Origin: DATCSE01 sp036568605
GTDB taxonomy: Bacteria > Pseudomonadota > Gammaproteobacteria > Burkholderiales > Burkholderiaceae_C
Reading direction: 5' to 3'
Assembly (NCBI GenBank): GCA_036568605.1
Contig: DATCSE010000412.1
Span: forward strand, 1-7,167
DNA: 7,167 bases
The translations under genes and the position numbers were made by a program. A model generated the notes under the pieces. It did not search any database, had not been told where the DNA came from, and saw only the letters and a program-made list of their open reading frames with translations. Below are positions 5,562 through 7,167 of this stretch, piece after piece. Position 1 is the first letter of the stretch, and the number at the start of each line of letters is the position of its first letter.

Positions 5562-6296
5562 TCAGCGCTTTGCCGAGACGAGCACCGGCTCGTCGCGATA
5601 CCACTGCGGGAACATCGCCTTCAAGTTCGCGATCTTCGGCAGGTCGTAGTGCGCGATGTACGGAGAGTCGGGATGCAGCGTCGCATAGTCCTGGTGGCTG
5701 TCCTCCGCGGCGTAGAAGCCGTTCAGCGGCTCCAGCCGCGTCACGATGCGGCCGCGGAACGCGCGGGCGGCGTCGAGCTGCGCGATGTACGCGGCGGCCT
5801 GCTGCTGCTGCACGGCATCGGCATAGAACACCGCCGAGCGGTACTGGCTGCCCACGTCCGGGCCTTGCCGGTCGAGCTGGGTCGGGTCGTGCACGACCGA
5901 GAAGAAGATCTGCAGCAGTTGCCCGTACGAGATGCGGCGCGGATCGTAGGTGACCTGGACGGCCTCGGCATGCCCCGTCATGCCCGAGCTGACGAGCAGG
6001 TAGCGCGCCGTGCCGGCCTTGCCGCCGGCGTAGCCCGAGACGGCCTTCAGCACGCCCGTCGTGTGCTGGAACACCCCTTGCACGCCCCAGAAGCAGCCGC
6101 CGGCGAACACGACCGTGCGCGACTCGCCGGACTCGGCCGCGGCCGCGAAGTTCGGCGCCGGCAGCCGCGTGGCCGACTCACCGGCCGCTTGTGCGCCGGT
6201 CCATGGCCACGTGGTCAGCGCGGCGGCGCCGGCTGCCGCAAACCCCAGGCCGACCAGCCACCAGCGGCGTGTCGTTCTCGTGATCGAAGGGCCCAT
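5562..6296 (-). CDS. msrA: Exported peptide-methionine (S)-S-oxide reductase MsrA
   Basis: The enzyme reduces the S-epimer of methionine sulfoxide in proteins. It has 244 residues. The first 37 or so form an export signal: basic start with TRRWWLV (9-15, twin-arginine-like), a hydrophobic stretch (14-28) and a likely cut after AQA (35-37). The enzyme would therefore act in the periplasm. The MsrA domain follows: GGCFWG with catalytic C68, GHAEAV with E111, FFSVVHDPTQ, D147 in GPDVGSQYRS with Y152, and HQDY (201-204). C68 is the only cysteine in the whole protein, so the usual resolving cysteine near the C-terminus is absent and an outside thiol must regenerate it. AGGAG six bases before the ATG at 6296 fixes the start. 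An ATG at 6323 has no ribosome site. It is convergent with the PadR gene and divergent from the cNMP-domain gene. Confidence 0.94.
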   Translation of the reverse strand: MGPSITRTTRRWWLVGLGFAAAGAAALTTWPWTGAQAAGESATRLPAPNFAAAAESGESRTVVFAGGCFWGVQGVFQHTTGVLKAVSGYAGGKAGTARYLLVSSGMTGHAEAVQVTYDPRRISYGQLLQIFFSVVHDPTQLDRQGPDVGSQYRSAVFYADAVQQQQAAAYIAQLDAARAFRGRIVTRLEPLNGFYAAEDSHQDYATLHPDSPYIAHYDLPKIANLKAMFPQWYRDEPVLVSAKR

Positions 6297-6459
6297 CGCA
6301 AACTCCTGCAGCACGATTGGCATGTCGGGCCGATGACGAAGATTCTTACAACGCGCGAGAGGGCGTGACGCCGGCGCGCCGAGTTCTAATGCACCCCACT
6401 GCCGGTGCCCGAGTCCGATGCGAACGCTGGGACCGGGCGCCATCCATTTGGAGCTCCCG

Positions 6460-7167
6460 ATGTCCGACAGTTCCCACCCCGACACGCTGAACGAGTCGCC
6501 CAAGATCGATCTGACGACCCGGCGCCACCAGATGTTCCCGGTGCTCAACGAGACCGAGATCGCGCGCATCTCGCGTTTCGGCACCGTGCAGCGCTACCCG
6601 TGCGGCACGCGCCTGTTCGCAGCCGGCCAGCCGGGGCCCGGCATGTTCGTCGTGCTCAAGGGCATCGTCGCGATCAGCCAGCGCGACGGGTTGGGCCATG
6701 TCGTGCCCATCGTGCGCGAAGGGCCGGGCGAGTTCCTCGCCGAGGTCGGGCAGCTGTCCGGCCGGCCGGCGCTGGTCGACGGCGACGCCGAGGAAGACGT
6801 GGAGGCGCTGCTGATCCCGCCGCCGCAACTGCGTGCCTTGCTGATCGCCGAGGCCGACCTGGGCGAGCGCATCGTGCGCGCGCTGATCCTGCGCCGCGTC
6901 GCGCTGATCGAGCAGGGGGCCAGCGGCGCGGTGCTGATCGGCTGCCCGAATTCGCCCGACGTGCTGCGGTTGCGCAACTTCCTGCGCCGCAACGGCCAGC
7001 CGCACCATGTCGTCGATGCCGATCACGATCCCGATGCGCGCGCGCTGCTCGACCAGTACCGCGACTCGGAAGTGCTGGTCGTCTGCCCCGACGGCTCGGT
7101 GCTCGACAACCCGGGCGAGGACGAGCTCGGGCGCTGCCTGGGCATGGTCGACACGGTGGATCACGAC
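6460..7167 (+). CDS. cNMP-binding-domain protein, probable thioredoxin-reductase-like fusion, 3'-truncated
   Basis: The frame is open from the ATG at 6460 (GGAG six bases upstream) to the window end, 236 codons without a stop. Residues about 24-146 form a Crp-type cyclic-nucleotide-binding beta-roll (MFPVLNETEIARI, PCGTRLFAAGQPGPGMFVVL, KGIVAIS, then GEFLAEVGQLSGRPALVDG). The cyclic-nucleotide pocket is degenerate: the usual G-E-L-A and R-x-A-T signature reads GEFLAEV and RPALV. Residues about 156-233 look like a thioredoxin/glutaredoxin-type fold (AVLIGCPNSPDVLRLRNFL, VLVVCPDGSVLDNP) with C162 but no CxxC. No helix-turn-helix is seen. This order is known from proteins that continue into an FAD/NAD(P)H thioredoxin-reductase-like domain; that part would lie beyond the window and is inferred. 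It is divergent from msrA across 163 bases, suggesting linked control of two thiol-redox functions. Confidence 0.88.
   Translation, partial: MSDSSHPDTLNESPKIDLTTRRHQMFPVLNETEIARISRFGTVQRYPCGTRLFAAGQPGPGMFVVLKGIVAISQRDGLGHVVPIVREGPGEFLAEVGQLSGRPALVDGDAEEDVEALLIPPPQLRALLIAEADLGERIVRALILRRVALIEQGASGAVLIGCPNSPDVLRLRNFLRRNGQPHHVVDADHDPDARALLDQYRDSEVLVVCPDGSVLDNPGEDELGRCLGMVDTVDHD

Noticed and set aside
5547..6368. Plus-strand open frame of 273 codons opposite msrA
   Set aside because: The minus strand encodes a complete MsrA with all motifs. The plus frame is Arg/His-rich and matches nothing.
6297..6584. Longer MsrA start sites (6323 or further upstream)
   Set aside because: No ribosome site precedes them, and longer forms would bury the signal peptide. 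AGGAG lies six bases before 6296.
6346..7164. Minus-strand open frame of 272 codons opposite the cNMP-domain gene
   Set aside because: The plus strand carries a recognisable cNMP-binding domain with a good ribosome site. The antisense product is low-complexity.

Overview
The window looks like chromosomal DNA from a GC-rich betaproteobacterium, most likely of the order Burkholderiales. This rests on strong G/C preference at third codon positions, a proteobacterial-type UbiD, an NADPH-type acetoacetyl-CoA reductase of the polyhydroxybutyrate (PHB) pathway, a DUF2164 protein and a cyclic-nucleotide-domain/thioredoxin-reductase-like fusion. The genus is not determined. I see no rRNA, tRNA, CRISPR array, transposase or phage gene. 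The region reads as core metabolism and redox housekeeping.

Layout. (1) Positions 1-1184, + strand: the 3' three quarters of ubiD (ubiquinone biosynthesis decarboxylase), cut by the window edge. (2) Positions 1185-1394: a palindrome-rich non-coding stretch ending in a strong hairpin that probably terminates ubiD transcription. (3) Positions 4629 down to 1395, - strand: four genes in one direction with gaps of 33 to 58 bases. They are dctA (C4-dicarboxylate uptake), phbB (acetoacetyl-CoA reductase), an unrecognised helical, phasin-like protein and a DUF2164 protein. They could form one transcript linking dicarboxylate import to PHB storage. (4) Positions 4630-4922: the divergent control region between dctA and a PadR-family gene. 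It carries a good sigma70-type promoter for the PadR gene with a perfect 10-bp palindrome over its -10 box. (5) Positions 4923-5543, + strand: a PadR regulator resembling E. coli YqjI, with a His/Met-rich N-terminal metal-binding-like tail and two credible start codons. (6) Positions 6296 down to 5562, - strand: an exported methionine sulfoxide reductase A with a twin-arginine-like signal and a single cysteine, convergent with the PadR gene across an 18-base gap. (7) Positions 6460 to the window end, + strand: the N-terminal 236 residues of a cyclic-nucleotide-binding-domain protein that probably continues into a thioredoxin-reductase-like flavoprotein. It is divergent from msrA.

How they fit together. 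Two themes recur: carbon and reductant storage (dctA, phbB and the phasin-like gene) and redox or metal stress (PadR/YqjI-like, msrA, cNMP-flavoprotein). I found no clearly new defence or mobile system. The points most worth checking are the unrecognised helical protein inside a PHB-type gene run, the two-start His-rich PadR gene with its operator-promoter overlap, the one-cysteine periplasmic MsrA next to a thioredoxin-reductase-like gene, and an apparent insertion beside the active site of UbiD.
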